A stretch of 64,000 bases of DNA from assembly GCF_000766945.1 (NCBI RefSeq), contig NZ_KN266207.1, positions 875,898 to 939,897 of the forward strand. The letters run 5' to 3'. The stretch is from Cellvibrio mixtus subsp. mixtus J3-8. GTDB lineage: Bacteria; Pseudomonadota; Gammaproteobacteria; Pseudomonadales; Cellvibrionaceae. The translations under genes were made by a program, and so were the position numbers. Positions within the stretch are counted from its first letter, which is position 1. The number at the start of each line of letters is the position of its first letter. The notes under the pieces were generated by a model, which was given only the letters and a program-made list of their open reading frames with translations, did no database searches and was not told where the DNA came from. Below, one piece after another: positions 46,573 through 57,319 of this stretch.

Positions 46573-49194
46573 TTATTTCTGTACCTGCCATTTACCAGCG
46601 TTATAAAAGGCCTTCCAGCCAGTCGCCTTACCGTTGACCTCGGTCTGGACATATTGCTCTTTCGTTTTACGGCTAAAGCGAATAATTGCCTTATTACCCT
46701 CTGGATCTTTGGCGGGAGCCGATAACAGGAAATGATATTTGGGATCAATTTGATCTTTGTATGGCAATAGCTCTTCCACCAGAGGAGCACGGGTTTCACG
46801 ATTTTTCGGGAATTGACTGGCCGCCAGAAAAAGACCTGCCGCACCATCACGCAAAACATAATGGTCATCCACTTTTTCGCAACGCAATTCCGGCATGGAA
46901 ATAGGTTCTACTTTTGGCGGTGCCGCTTCGCCACTTTTCAGAAGCTTGCGAGTATTCTTACACTCACTGTTAGTACAACCAAAATATTTGCCAAAACGGC
47001 CCGTCTTTAGCTGCATTTCGCTGCCGCATTTATCGCACTCAATTGTCGGGCCTTCGTACCCCTTTAAGCGGTAGGTGCCCTGCTCCACCTCATAGCCAGG
47101 ACAATCGGGATTATTGCCACAAATATGCAGTTTACGACTTTCATCCAGCAAGTAAGAATCCATCGCAGAATTACAAAGCTTGCAGCGATGCTTTGAACGG
47201 AGTTGTCGAGATTCAGCCTCCTCATCCGCTTCAGCATCGATAACCTCATCACCAGACACCAAATTCATTGTATTTTTACAGCGTTCTTTGGGGGGAAGTG
47301 CATAACCGGAACACCCCAAAAACACACCTGTGCTCCCGGTGCGAATCTGCATGTTACGACCACAAAGATTGCAAGAAATATCGGTGTTGGTTGGATCATT
47401 TGCCCTCATGCCGTTAGAGGAGCTGGATGCAGATTCAAGCTTCTTACTGAACCCCGTATAGAATTCATCAAGTAAATCACGCCAATTCTTACCACCCTGG
47501 GCGACAACATCCAAAGCATCTTCCATGTTAGCGGTAAAACCGTAATCCATTAGATCATCAAAACTTTCCACCAAGCGCTCAGTTACTATATCGCCCATTT
47601 TTTCAGCATAAAAACGACGATTATCCTGGCGCACATACCCACGCTCCTGGATGGTGGAGATAATTGCGGCATAAGTAGATGGGCGACCAATTGCGCGCTT
47701 CTCCAACTCCTTTACCAAACTGGCTTCGGTATAACGCGCAGCAGGTTTGGTGAAATGTTGCTGGGGATTCAGCTTGATGAGTGGCAATACCTGCCCAACT
47801 TTCATCTCAGGCAAAACAACATCTTCATCTTTTTTCGCGATTTGCGGCAGCACTTTGGTGTAACCGTCAAAGCGAATTACACGGCCCCGAGTGCGCAACT
47901 CGTATTCACCGGCATTAACCACAACACTCGTACTGGTGTATTCGGCAGGGGTCATTTGACAAGCCACAAACTGCTGCCAAATTAACCCATAAAGTCGTTC
48001 AGCATCCCGCTCCATTCCACTTAATTGATTGGGCAAAACCTCAACATTCGATGGGCGAATCGCTTCGTGGGCCTCTTGGGCCCCTTCTTTACTTGAGTAG
48101 GTAACCGGCGATTCAGGTAAATAAAGTTTGCCATAATGACCAAGAATATAATCGCGACAACCCTCTACCGCCTCCTTGCTGAGGTTAGTGGAGTCTGTAC
48201 GCATATAAGTGATATAGCCTGCCTCATACAAACGCTGAGCCATCATCATGGTTTTCTTAACACCAAACCCTAAACGAGTGCTTGCCGCCTGCTGCAAAGT
48301 TGAAGTAATAAAGGGAGCAGAAGGCTTGGAGTGGGTTGGTTTATCTTCGCGGCTGGAAACTTTATAACTGACGCCCTGCAACGCTTTGACCGCAGCCATC
48401 GCCTGCGCTTCATTAATTGGCTTAAACGCTTCATCACCTTGCTTTTTCACTTCGAAACTGGCGACCTGGTTTTTGCCTGCCTGCAAATCGGCAAATAATG
48501 TCCAGTATTCTTCCGGGATAAATGCACGAATTTCACGCTCGCGCTCTACCACCAGACGAACCGCAACAGACTGAACGCGCCCGGCCGACAAACCACGCGC
48601 AACCTTTTCCCATAGCAATGGCGAGACCATATATCCCACAACCCGATCCAGAAAACGACGGGCCTGCTGCGCATCTACACGATTTTGATCAATAGGGCCC
48701 GGGGTTTTAAACGCGTTTTGGATGGCAGTTTTAGTAATCTCATTAAAAACAACACGGCGATAGCGGGATTCATCACCTCCGATTGCCTCACGCAAATGCC
48801 ACGCGATAGCCTCTCCCTCTCTATCCAAGTCGGTTGCGAGATAAACCGTGTCGGCCTTTTCAGCGAGCTTTTTCAGCTCCTCTACCACTTTTTCCTTTCC
48901 GGGAAGAATTTCGTATTGGGCCTCCCAATTGTTTTCGGGATCGATGCCCATACGATTAATCAGTTGGCTCTTACTTTTTTGAGCCTGATAGCGAGCCTTA
49001 TCCTCTGCAGACATTTTTCTGGTCGCAGCTGCCTGTTTGGCACGCTCTTTAGCATCAACCGGTTTGGCTCCACCGCTGGTTGGCAAATCGCGAATGTGGC
49101 CAATACTGGATTTAACGATAAAGTCATTCCCCAGGTATTTATTAATGGTTTTTGCCTTGGCAGGCGACTCTACGATAACTAAAGATTTACCCAT
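46573..49194 (-). CDS. topA: DNA topoisomerase I
   Basis: Type IA topoisomerase that relaxes negative supercoils. From the ATG at 49194 ([17 protein letters not shown]) it has 873 residues; a longer frame to 49251 adds 19 unconserved residues. It has the Toprim DxDxE in TDLDREGE (121-128), the active-site Tyr330 in ITYMRTDST, and three C4 zinc-ribbon repeats in the C-terminal third, then a basic tail. Confidence 0.96.
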   Translation of the reverse strand: MGKSLVIVESPAKAKTINKYLGNDFIVKSSIGHIRDLPTSGGAKPVDAKERAKQAAATRKMSAEDKARYQAQKSKSQLINRMGIDPENNWEAQYEILPGKEKVVEELKKLAEKADTVYLATDLDREGEAIAWHLREAIGGDESRYRRVVFNEITKTAIQNAFKTPGPIDQNRVDAQQARRFLDRVVGYMVSPLLWEKVARGLSAGRVQSVAVRLVVEREREIRAFIPEEYWTLFADLQAGKNQVASFEVKKQGDEAFKPINEAQAMAAVKALQGVSYKVSSREDKPTHSKPSAPFITSTLQQAASTRLGFGVKKTMMMAQRLYEAGYITYMRTDSTNLSKEAVEGCRDYILGHYGKLYLPESPVTYSSKEGAQEAHEAIRPSNVEVLPNQLSGMERDAERLYGLIWQQFVACQMTPAEYTSTSVVVNAGEYELRTRGRVIRFDGYTKVLPQIAKKDEDVVLPEMKVGQVLPLIKLNPQQHFTKPAARYTEASLVKELEKRAIGRPSTYAAIISTIQERGYVRQDNRRFYAEKMGDIVTERLVESFDDLMDYGFTANMEDALDVVAQGGKNWRDLLDEFYTGFSKKLESASSSSNGMRANDPTNTDISCNLCGRNMQIRTGSTGVFLGCSGYALPPKERCKNTMNLVSGDEVIDAEADEEAESRQLRSKHRCKLCNSAMDSYLLDESRKLHICGNNPDCPGYEVEQGTYRLKGYEGPTIECDKCGSEMQLKTGRFGKYFGCTNSECKNTRKLLKSGEAAPPKVEPISMPELRCEKVDDHYVLRDGAAGLFLAASQFPKNRETRAPLVEELLPYKDQIDPKYHFLLSAPAKDPEGNKAIIRFSRKTKEQYVQTEVNGKATGWKAFYNAGKWQVQK

Positions 49195-49524
49195 GATGGT
49201 TAGAAATGTCTCTATATAAAGGAAGGCTGTGCAAGTTGAAAAATATGCCAAACTAATACTGCAGAGCCATCAAAAAGGCTAAACTAGCGTTTGAAGGTGC
49301 GCATATATAAGACCTGAGCCGCAAGGGGTCAAGCGATTATTTCCATGAAGACTTATAGCTGAGCTCTGGCAATCACGCAAAATCAATCCTAAGATGGCAC
49401 TTTAAGCAACTTTAACTTTTGTTATTAACGCATTGATTTAAAAAGAACTTAATAAAAATCATGATTCAAAAACAAAAACCAATAATTTCGCGCTATTGCG
49501 ACCAACAGACCAAATAGACTACGC
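49195..49524. other. intergenic region between topA and a divergent hypothetical gene
   Basis: This AT-rich 330-bp stretch should hold the topA promoter and that of the divergent gene. A TATATA lies on the topA strand about 30 nt before its ATG, but no convincing -35 accompanies it. No repeat, RNA gene or extra coding frame was recognised. Confidence 0.45.
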
Positions 49525-50238
49525 ATGACCCTAATTGTTGTTCTCGTTTTTTTGATGCTTGTAACACTTGTAGGTGTCAGTGTTATTAACCGCATGCAGC
49601 AGCGGCAGCGCGAGCGCCGGCTGCAGCAGCGGCGCTTGCGCAATCAGGCTGATGAATTAAATGAGGTAGTAATTACCCTTGAGCAAACTATCCCTAACCG
49701 GGTTATTACCAAACATATCAACGACATGATTATTGGTTTGCAGCAGCAAATGCTGGCGCTTGAAGATAAGAATCCGCAACATATTGAAGCTGCCATTCAC
49801 AAGAGCGAGCTTTATTCAGAAGAACTTTTGAATCCCCAGACCCGGCCACATATCAGCTACCAGCGTGAGAGTGACGCGCAGATTGCAAAAACGCAGTTAC
49901 ACCTTAATGAAGCTATGCATCTGATAACCCAGCTGGCAGCGCGCGGAGTTATTAATGAAGTCGAATTGGATACATACCTTTCCGAATTGCGTTGGGCTTA
50001 CCTTATGGTTTCAGTGATGTCGTACATTGGCCAAGGCGAAAAATCCATGGCGATTAGTGATCGCTTTTCCGCTCAGGCTTTTTATCGCAAGGCACAGCAA
50101 TTACTGATGGAGTCAATGCATCAGGACCCTCGCCGCCTGAAAATGATTAAAGAGTTGAGCGAAATGGTAGACGGTGACCGGGTTGGCCTAAGCAGGGAAT
50201 TACGGGAGCCAACCTCCGCAGCACTCAAACTACACTGA
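49525..50238 (+). CDS. hypothetical membrane-anchored coiled-coil protein
   Basis: A 237-residue protein with one N-terminal membrane helix (about 3-22), followed at once by a Gln/Arg-rich coiled coil (about 24-65) and a helical C-terminal domain. The topology suggests an inner-membrane anchor with the body in the cytoplasm. Its 3' end overlaps the convergent next gene by 9 nt. I do not recognise the family. Confidence 0.72.
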   Translation: MTLIVVLVFLMLVTLVGVSVINRMQQRQRERRLQQRRLRNQADELNEVVITLEQTIPNRVITKHINDMIIGLQQQMLALEDKNPQHIEAAIHKSELYSEELLNPQTRPHISYQRESDAQIAKTQLHLNEAMHLITQLAARGVINEVELDTYLSELRWAYLMVSVMSYIGQGEKSMAISDRFSAQAFYRKAQQLLMESMHQDPRRLKMIKELSEMVDGDRVGLSRELREPTSAALKLH

Positions 50239-50742
50239 TAAATCCGCAATAGCAGCCGCTTGTAAATCATTCAGCGCCGAGGCTATCAGATCCAATATAT
50301 CCTTATCCCCTTTTTCACCCCAGAATAGAGCGGTTCCGGCCTCTCCCTGAGTGATAACTGCAATTGAGCCAGGCAATTTCGGCAAATAATCCATTAATTT
50401 TGCACGTACCGCTTGATTAGGGCGAATCTCGTTATACCAGTCCCACTCGCGATAAAAATTCCCTTCATGCTCATATTGGGTACGTACCAGAATCCAGGTA
50501 GGCAATACTTGCATTGCAGCTGTTGGAGTTAAATAGTAAACCGGCGACATGCCCGGGTCTTCCATATCTGTTTTTAATTTTGGCAGCTTGCGTAAGGTAA
50601 AGCGTAGCCCCAATTTCGTGGCATATTGGCGCAATGCCTCTTTACGCTTCTGGGCTGGATTTGGCCGCAACATTGCTATGGGCCCAAGCACGAGTGAAAT
50701 AGCCAAAATAAGAATTACAAAAAACCAGATATTCATGGACAA
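50230..50742 (-). CDS. hypothetical single-pass membrane protein
   Basis: A 170-residue protein with an N-terminal helix (about 4-24) and a soluble domain containing a WYNEIRP-like segment and ALFWGEKGD. Similar proteins are sometimes labelled YajC-like because of the N-terminal helix, but nothing else supports that. It overlaps the convergent preceding gene by 9 nt at the 3' end. Function unknown. Confidence 0.68.
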   Translation of the reverse strand: MSMNIWFFVILILAISLVLGPIAMLRPNPAQKRKEALRQYATKLGLRFTLRKLPKLKTDMEDPGMSPVYYLTPTAAMQVLPTWILVRTQYEHEGNFYREWDWYNEIRPNQAVRAKLMDYLPKLPGSIAVITQGEAGTALFWGEKGDKDILDLIASALNDLQAAAIADLSV

Positions 50743-50824
50743 CCCTAAATATTTACCAAAGAGGAACTAGGCTTAGATTAATCTTGTCACTAGGTTAATC
50801 ATCCGTCGGAGAGAGGTGAGCATC

Positions 50825-51283
50825 ATGAGTGAATCAATCAGCTACCGCCATATCATTGTAGGTGTGGATTTATCGGAAGACTGTCCTACCGTCATACAAC
50901 GTGCAGCCGGAATTGCCAGCGCTTGTCGGGCCAAATTGACGTTAGCTTATGTCCTGGAGCCCATCGCATTTGCGTATGGGGGCGACATGCCAGTTGACCT
51001 CAGCGGAGTCCAGGAACAACAAGTTCATAAAGCAAATGCCGAATTGGCCCAGCTTGCAAAAACCACGAATTACCCGATCCAGCAGCAGCACGTTTTAGTC
51101 GGTCAACCTGCTGCCGAATTGCATTATTTAGCGGAACAGGAATCGGCAGATTTGATTGTTGTTGGTAGCCATGGCCGTAAAGGCTTTGCCCTACTGCTCG
51201 GCTCTACCCCAAACAGCGTATTGCACGGCGCCACGTGTGACGTACTTGCAGTATTGGTACGAAAACAAACCGAAGAATCATGA
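50825..51283 (+). CDS. universal stress protein (UspA family)
   Basis: A 152-residue single-domain Usp. The ATG at 50825 is preferred to a GTG at 50816 because GAGGTGA sits just upstream. It begins RHIIVGVDLSED and has the nucleotide-loop motif VVGSHGRKG with GST nearby, so ATP binding is plausible. Usually induced by starvation or stress. Confidence 0.92.
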   Translation: MSESISYRHIIVGVDLSEDCPTVIQRAAGIASACRAKLTLAYVLEPIAFAYGGDMPVDLSGVQEQQVHKANAELAQLAKTTNYPIQQQHVLVGQPAAELHYLAEQESADLIVVGSHGRKGFALLLGSTPNSVLHGATCDVLAVLVRKQTEES

Positions 51284-51311
51284 ACAGGAATAAAACAATC
51301 CGATGATTGGC

Positions 51312-53231
51312 TTATTCCTGCTGCATATCCTCTAATTCTGCCCAGCGCTCAAAACAATCATCCAATTGCTGTTGGACCTGGGCCAGTTCCTGCAGTTTTT
51401 TTTCAACAACAGGGGCAGATTGCGTGTAAAAATCCCCGGCTGTTGTTTCGGCTTGCAACGCAGTTAGTTTACGTTCGAGGCTTTCAATTTTTTGCGGCAA
51501 CTCATCAAATTCCTTCTGGAATTTATAACTTAGCTTTTTAGTCTTGGGAGCCGCTTTTGCAGTTGTTGCTGCCGGAGCAACTACGTTACTTGTTTCGGGT
51601 TTAGCAGCAGTGACTTGCGGCAACTCATCCGCCTGGGTCCATTTTCCTCCCTGGCGAATCCAGTCATCATATCCACCAACATATTCGAGGACATTGCCAC
51701 GCCCTTCAAAGGCAATAACACTGGAAACTATGTTATTCAGAAACGCACGATCATGGCTGACCAGCAAAATAGTGCCGGAATAATCCGTCAATATTTCTTC
51801 GAGCAGCTCCAGTGTTTCAACATCAAGATCGTTAGTCGGCTCATCAAGCACCAATAAGTTCGCCGCCTTACTGAACAATTTAGCGAGTAATACGCGATTG
51901 CGCTCACCACCGGAAAGCGCACGCAAAGGTGTGCGAGCGCGCTCACCGCTAAACAGGAAATCACTCAGATAAGAAAAGATGTGTTTGGATTTGCCATCAA
52001 TATCAATAAACTCACGCCCTTCGGCAATATTATCGACAGCGTTTTTATCCAGATCCAATTGATCGCGCAACTGATCAAAATAGGAGACCTGTAAATTAGT
52101 CCCCAAACGAACCGTACCGGATTGCGGCTGCAACTCACCCAAAATTAATTTGAGCAACGTACTCTTGCCCGCTCCATTCGCACCGACCAAACCGATTCGA
52201 TCTCCACGGATAATACGCGTGGATAAATGTTTAATAATTTGTTTATCACCCCAGGCATAGGAAACATCATTAAGCTCAGCGACCAACTTACCTGAGTCAC
52301 CGCTGCTGGCGAGAGTAAAGTTAGCTTTGCCTACAACTTCCCGGCGCTCAGCGCGCTCAACACGCAATGCTTTCAATGCACGTACGCGCCCTTCATTACG
52401 AGTGCGTCGCGCTTTAATACCCTGACGAATCCACACTTCTTCTTGAGCTAATTTTTTGTCGAACAATTCGTTGTGGCGCGCTTCATCAGCCAATGCCTGT
52501 TCGCGGTACACCAAAAAGCTGCTGTAATCACCCTGCCAGTACCGCAAATTACCACGATCCAACTCAGCAATGTGAGTTGCCAATGCTTGCAACAAAGAGC
52601 GGTCATGGGTGATAAAAATCAACGCACCGTTGAAAGCCAGCAACTGTTTTTCCAGCCATTCGATGGCTGCGATATCCAGATGGTTTGTTGGTTCATCAAG
52701 CAGTAATACATCCGGCTCAAGCACCAATGCCCGAGCCAGTGCAACGCGACGACGCCAGCCACCGGAGAGTTCACGCATGTAACGATCCGCCGGTAAATCC
52801 AGACGGGAAATAATCTCTTCCACTTTTTGCTGCAATAGCCAACCATCGCGCGCTTCTATTTGCTGCTGCAATTGCGTCATGCGCGCAAGTTGTGCATCAG
52901 AAATTTCAGCACCGTGGGAAAGCGCACGATATTCTGCCAGCAATTGGCCAGTACCATCGCTACCGGCAGCCACTGCATCAAACACCAAACGGTCATCCGC
53001 TTCTGGCAAATCCTGCTCAAGGCGCGCAATGCGGATACCGTTTTGACGAATGACTTCGCCTTTATCCAGATCCACCTCGCCGGCGATAACTTTTAGCAGG
53101 CTGGACTTCCCAGCACCGTTGCGGCCAATCAAACACAAACGCTGACCTTTTTCGATACTCAGGTCAACGCCATCAAGCAATACTTGCAGGCCGTAACTAA
53201 GGCCGGCTTTTTCAATTTTAATCAAAGACAT
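51312..53231 (-). CDS. uup: ABC-F ATPase Uup
   Basis: Cytoplasmic ABC-F protein acting on ribosomes or branched DNA, not a transporter. The 639-residue protein has two nucleotide-binding domains (GRNGAGKS at 36-43 and GANGAGKS near 350), two LSGG signatures, the linker between them, and a C-terminal coiled coil after an Ala/Pro/Thr-rich hinge, which is the mark of Uup. Confidence 0.94.
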   Translation of the reverse strand: MSLIKIEKAGLSYGLQVLLDGVDLSIEKGQRLCLIGRNGAGKSSLLKVIAGEVDLDKGEVIRQNGIRIARLEQDLPEADDRLVFDAVAAGSDGTGQLLAEYRALSHGAEISDAQLARMTQLQQQIEARDGWLLQQKVEEIISRLDLPADRYMRELSGGWRRRVALARALVLEPDVLLLDEPTNHLDIAAIEWLEKQLLAFNGALIFITHDRSLLQALATHIAELDRGNLRYWQGDYSSFLVYREQALADEARHNELFDKKLAQEEVWIRQGIKARRTRNEGRVRALKALRVERAERREVVGKANFTLASSGDSGKLVAELNDVSYAWGDKQIIKHLSTRIIRGDRIGLVGANGAGKSTLLKLILGELQPQSGTVRLGTNLQVSYFDQLRDQLDLDKNAVDNIAEGREFIDIDGKSKHIFSYLSDFLFSGERARTPLRALSGGERNRVLLAKLFSKAANLLVLDEPTNDLDVETLELLEEILTDYSGTILLVSHDRAFLNNIVSSVIAFEGRGNVLEYVGGYDDWIRQGGKWTQADELPQVTAAKPETSNVVAPAATTAKAAPKTKKLSYKFQKEFDELPQKIESLERKLTALQAETTAGDFYTQSAPVVEKKLQELAQVQQQLDDCFERWAELEDMQQE

Positions 53232-53393
53232 AGAAAGAATAATTCAGGTAGTTTTCCAGCCAAAATGATACTGGCAGAAGCCCCGGTTGGCTGGTATTCT
53301 CAATCAATCACGGGATGCGAAAAAAGTGCCGCATCATATCCCACCAGCCAGCCAGAACCAACCCGCACGGTTTTATAATAAATTGAGGTTCCC

Positions 53394-55382
53394 ATGAGGT
53401 TTTCGAAAATACTTTGGCCAGTCACACTCAGTGCCAGTGTATTCATCGGCAGTATGACCTTGATCAGCGCCGAAGCAGCAACGACTCCTGCCGCAAAAGC
53501 AGCCCCGGCAAAACAGGATCAACGCCAGTTGGAGCGACAACGATATACGCAAGCGCAAAAAGCGCTAAACGCTAAAAATATGGGCGAATACCAACGCCTG
53601 GTAAAACAACTGCAACATTATCCCCTGCTGCCTTATCTTGAATACCAGGAGCTCACTGATCGTTTAATCACACTTCCCAAAATAGAAGTGCAATCATTTT
53701 TTACCCGTTATCCGGATTCTTATTTATCGGAACGTCTCACCCACCGCTGGTTGCGAACCCTGGCACAGCGCGAGCGCTGGAGCGATTACCTGCATTTTTA
53801 CGATGCACGTTTAACTGACCCTGAACTCACCTGCCTGCACGTGCGTGCGCGCCTGGCAACTGGCGATAAAACGGCACTTAAGGATGTAGCAGTACTATGG
53901 AATATTGATAAAGCCCAATCAAAATCGTGTGACCCGGTTTTTGATGAGTGGAAAAAAGCTGGCCTGATGACACCGGAGTTAATTTGGGAGCGACACAAAA
54001 AAGCAGTCAAAGCCGGCAACAAAAGTATGGCGAGTTATTTAAGTAATTTATTACCAACCAGTGTTCGCCCTGCTGCAGTATTAATGCAGGAAGTAGATGC
54101 CAATCCACGGTTGCTTAAACAAACTGCAAAATTCTCCAAACAGTCTGTACAAATGAAAGCAGTTATTCTGCACGGACTTGAAAAACTCGCCCGTACCAAT
54201 GCCAAAGAAGCGCTGGCATTGTGGCATCAGTATGACGCACAACAATTATTCAGCGATGAAGATCGTATTGATATCAAATATGAAATTGCATTGCGCTTGT
54301 TGCGCCAGGATCACGAAGCAGATGCTGAAAAATTAGCAGCATCTACACCCAATTTAACGCGCACTGATTTGCTAGAGTGGTTATTGCGCGAATCGTTGCG
54401 CAAACAGGATTGGGAGCGCGTTAATGAATGGCTTGCCCGTTTACCAGAAGATGCACGCAAATCCGAGCGCTGGCGTTATTGGCAAGCGCGCACCATGGAG
54501 CAGCTTGATATCAAAGAAATAAATGGTGAAACGCCCATGGCGATTTACCAAAGCGTTGCGCCCGCTCGCAGCTTCTACGGTTTTCTGGCGGCCGATAAAA
54601 CCGGCGGCACTTATCATTTATTAGACAGGCCACTCAGCGTAACTGAACAACAAATTCGCGCGGTTGAAAATTCACAAGGTATGCAACGCGCGCGCGAATT
54701 TTTTATGCGCAACGAATTAGCCGCGGCTAGCCGCGAGTATTTTCACAGTGCGCGTCGCATGCCCACAGAACAAATGATTATCGCCGGGCGCCTTGCGGAA
54801 AAATGGGGTTGGTATCGCCATGGCATCCAGTTAATGGCTGAAGCCCAATCCTGGGATGAACTGCAAGTACGCTTCCCGATTGTTTACAAAGATCACGTTA
54901 ACCGTGCCGCCAAACAAACCTCGGTAAACCCGCTGTTTATTTTCGCGGTGACACGCCAGGAAAGTGCGTTTATGCACGATGCAAAATCCACCGCCGGTGC
55001 GGTGGGCCTAATGCAATTATTGCCATCAACAGCCAAACATACAGCGCAAAAAAATGGCCTGAGTTTTTCACCGAATGATTTAATCACACCGGAAAAAAAT
55101 ATCGCTTTAGGCAGTCGCTACTTAAATCACTTGCTGGATGTATTTGATGGCAATCGAATACTTGCCGCTGCTGCTTATAACGCAGGCCCATCGCGTGTTA
55201 AGAAATGGCTCAACAAAGAAAAGAATTCGCAGCTTCCTTATGACGTATGGATTGAAGCCATTCCCTATAAAGAAACGCGTGGCTACGTACAAAACATACT
55301 GTCTTTCTCGGTGATATATGCATATCGACTGGGGCAAGAAACAAATTTTGTTACGCCGGCAGAGGCAACCCGTCACCTGTAA
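53394..55382 (+). CDS. slt: soluble lytic murein transglycosylase
   Basis: Periplasmic enzyme that cleaves peptidoglycan to 1,6-anhydro-muropeptides. The 662-residue protein has a signal peptide (ending near SAEA), a long superhelical ring domain, and a C-terminal SLT domain with the catalytic Glu523 in TRQESAF, then GAVGLMQLLPSTA and AAYNAGPSRV. GAGG precedes the ATG. Confidence 0.95.
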   Translation: MRFSKILWPVTLSASVFIGSMTLISAEAATTPAAKAAPAKQDQRQLERQRYTQAQKALNAKNMGEYQRLVKQLQHYPLLPYLEYQELTDRLITLPKIEVQSFFTRYPDSYLSERLTHRWLRTLAQRERWSDYLHFYDARLTDPELTCLHVRARLATGDKTALKDVAVLWNIDKAQSKSCDPVFDEWKKAGLMTPELIWERHKKAVKAGNKSMASYLSNLLPTSVRPAAVLMQEVDANPRLLKQTAKFSKQSVQMKAVILHGLEKLARTNAKEALALWHQYDAQQLFSDEDRIDIKYEIALRLLRQDHEADAEKLAASTPNLTRTDLLEWLLRESLRKQDWERVNEWLARLPEDARKSERWRYWQARTMEQLDIKEINGETPMAIYQSVAPARSFYGFLAADKTGGTYHLLDRPLSVTEQQIRAVENSQGMQRAREFFMRNELAAASREYFHSARRMPTEQMIIAGRLAEKWGWYRHGIQLMAEAQSWDELQVRFPIVYKDHVNRAAKQTSVNPLFIFAVTRQESAFMHDAKSTAGAVGLMQLLPSTAKHTAQKNGLSFSPNDLITPEKNIALGSRYLNHLLDVFDGNRILAAAAYNAGPSRVKKWLNKEKNSQLPYDVWIEAIPYKETRGYVQNILSFSVIYAYRLGQETNFVTPAEATRHL

Positions 55383-55440
55383 TTGACGCCCTGCTCCTGA
55401 ATGTGTGAGAGTTCGGCTCTCTGAACTTACAGCTCTGGAA

Positions 55441-55476
55441 AATAAAACGCCGGCATCATTGTGCCGGCGTTTTATT
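55441..55476. terminator. bidirectional terminator between slt and cheV
   Basis: AATAAAACGCCGGCA and TGCCGGCGTTTTATT form a 15-bp stem with a 6-nt loop, with A- and T-rich flanks serving both convergent genes. Confidence 0.92.
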
Positions 55477-55496
55477 GTTGACAGCTTGTCAAAGAA

Positions 55497-56444
55497 TCAA
55501 TTTTTATTCGCGCCTAAAAATTCACGCAAGCGTTTTTGTACTACCTTCGCCAGTTCGTCCGGCTGGAATTTGGAGAGGAAATCATTACATCCTACTTTCT
55601 CTACCATCGCCTTATTAAAGCTACCACTTAACGATGTGTGCAGCACCACGTACAAATCTTGCAACGCGGGATCCTTGCGCACCTCCGCAGTCAGGCGATA
55701 CCCATCCATTTCCGGCATCTCGGCGTCGGTGACCAGCATTAGAATTTCATCAGTCACTTTGTGGCCAGCTGCAACCCACTGACGCAAATGTGTAAGCGCC
55801 TGCAGGCCATCCTGCATTGACAGTACCTCAATACCAAGATTTCCCAACGTTTCCCTGACTTGTTTAACAGCAGTAGGAGAATCTTCCGCCAGCAGGATTT
55901 TTAGTTTGCGACGGCGAGCCTCGGCAACCAGATCTGAATCAAGCACCTCATCTGAAACACGGGTGTTATACGGGATGATATCCGCAAGTACCCGCTCCAC
56001 ATCCAGAATCTCAACCAGCTGATCGTCAATACGGGTAATTGCGGTAAGGAAATGGCTACGACCAGTGCCTTTTGGAGGCGGTAAAATCAATTCCCAGTTT
56101 AAATTAACGATCCTGTCCACAGCACCGATTAAAAAGGCCTGCACCGAACGGTTGTACTCGGCCACAATTAAATTTGCATTTTCGATGTCTTTAAGCGGGC
56201 TCATCCCAATAGCCGCGCGCAGGTCAATAACCGGAACTGCCTGATCACGCAAATGTGCAACACCCGATATATGCGGATGACTATGGGGCACATGACGCAG
56301 CCTGGGAACCTTTACAACCTCTTGCACTTTGAACACGTTGATGGCGAACAGCTGCCTGCCCCCCAAGCGAAACATAAGCAGCTCCAGCCGATTTTCACCG
56401 ACCAGGCGCGTACGTTGATCTATTGAATCCAGTAACTTGGACAT
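55497..56444 (-). CDS. cheV: chemotaxis coupling protein CheV
   Basis: A 315-residue fusion of a CheW-like domain (about 15-160) and a receiver domain (about 180-310) with phospho-acceptor D240 in TDAEMPEMDG. It couples chemoreceptors to CheA and may serve in adaptation. No other chemotaxis operon is next to it. Confidence 0.93.
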   Translation of the reverse strand: MSKLLDSIDQRTRLVGENRLELLMFRLGGRQLFAINVFKVQEVVKVPRLRHVPHSHPHISGVAHLRDQAVPVIDLRAAIGMSPLKDIENANLIVAEYNRSVQAFLIGAVDRIVNLNWELILPPPKGTGRSHFLTAITRIDDQLVEILDVERVLADIIPYNTRVSDEVLDSDLVAEARRRKLKILLAEDSPTAVKQVRETLGNLGIEVLSMQDGLQALTHLRQWVAAGHKVTDEILMLVTDAEMPEMDGYRLTAEVRKDPALQDLYVVLHTSLSGSFNKAMVEKVGCNDFLSKFQPDELAKVVQKRLREFLGANKN

Positions 56445-56658
56445 ACCCCTACCCTAATTGCGCTTGCCAAGGCATTGAATAAACAATAAAAAGTATAGGC
56501 AATAAGTAATTGCTCTGCCCAACATTAATCAGCTATCCAGGTAATTAAAAAAACGCGGGCGATCCCTGCCATTGAATTCATTTGTTTTTTTATTACGAAA
56601 TTGATTGTCGCCCGCTATAAAATCGATTAGAGTCGAATTCCTTTTTACCCCTGACCGA

Positions 56659-56757
56659 ATGTTACTTATGTATACACCTCGTTTTGCAAGCAAACATTAC
56701 GCGTGGCGATCAATTGCGATTGCACGATTTGCTTTGCCATGGCGGACGAGAAGGTAA
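56659..56757 (+). CDS. possible small arginine-rich ORF
   Basis: A 32-codon frame starting ATG at 56659 (an in-frame ATG also at 56668) and ending TAA at 56757, 21 nt before the lone terminator. The product would have seven Arg residues and no known motif. No good Shine-Dalgarno is visible, so the transcript may instead be a non-coding RNA. Confidence 0.18.
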   Translation: MLLMYTPRFASKHYAWRSIAIARFALPWRTRR

Positions 56758-56778
56758 AAAGTATTTATTTTTATACCC

Positions 56779-56815
56779 AAAGGCCGCAGCGACAACTCTG
56801 CGGCCTTTGTGTTTT
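56779..56815 (+). terminator. rho-independent terminator without an assigned gene
   Basis: AAAGGCCGCAG and CTGCGGCCTTT form an 11-bp stem with an 8-nt loop, followed by GTGTTTTT on the + strand. Confidence 0.85.
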
Positions 56816-56864
56816 TAATGCCCTTGATTTCGCTGCGAACAATCTGATAACCAGGGAGTTTATC

Positions 56865-57140
56865 GTGGCGATTTTTATAATCTATTTTTATGCATTGAAT
56901 TTATGGGCCAGCGTCCTGTCTCACAGGATAGATTCTGGTGCACTTGTTTTATTCATCTTATTACCTGTATTGCCCTGCCTTGTAATCATAATTTGGTACA
57001 TTGCAACCAACCGCGCAACATCATCACTTTGCCATCGCACACAACAATTAATGCGCGGCAGTGCAGGGCCAGACGAATTACTTATTCGTGAATTGGAAAA
57101 TACAAATCGCACCCGGGCCGATCAAGATAATTCAGGATAA
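56865..57140 (+). CDS. small two-helix membrane protein, hypothetical
   Basis: From a GTG at 56865, with AGGGAG 6 nt upstream, the frame gives 91 residues: two hydrophobic segments (about 2-22 and 28-50) and a hydrophilic Arg-rich tail. A longer frame to 56703 runs through the terminator hairpin and is rejected. The second segment, with prolines and a short loop, resembles phospholipase D-nuclease N-terminal-like small proteins only loosely. Family not recognised. Confidence 0.5.
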   Translation: MAIFIIYFYALNLWASVLSHRIDSGALVLFILLPVLPCLVIIIWYIATNRATSSLCHRTQQLMRGSAGPDELLIRELENTNRTRADQDNSG

Positions 57141-57319
57141 CCCACATTGATTAGCAATATTCCGGAATGCATTGTCCCGGAATATTGTCTCGCACCGGTT
57201 AACATCCTGGAAAATGCTGGTAAGCTGAAAGTTAAGGTCTACACTTCTATAGTTGCCAACTCCATGATTGGCTGATCAACATTAACAACAATGACAACAA
57301 TGACAAATTGATCTTTTTT

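Larger units (their letters stand above)
56445..56864 (+). other. cheV / small-membrane-protein intergenic region with a lone terminator
   Basis: This 420-bp stretch is divergent from cheV. It carries a strong rightward terminator at 56779-56815 with no recognised gene before it, so a short transcript probably starts between 56445 and 56750. A TATAAAAT lies near 56617, without a clear -35. A 32-codon frame (56659-56757) fits between them. Confidence 0.5.

Noticed and set aside
56703-56864. 54-residue N-terminal extension of the small membrane protein
   Set aside because: The extension would be translated through a strong terminator hairpin; the GTG at 56865 has a well-placed AGGGAG.
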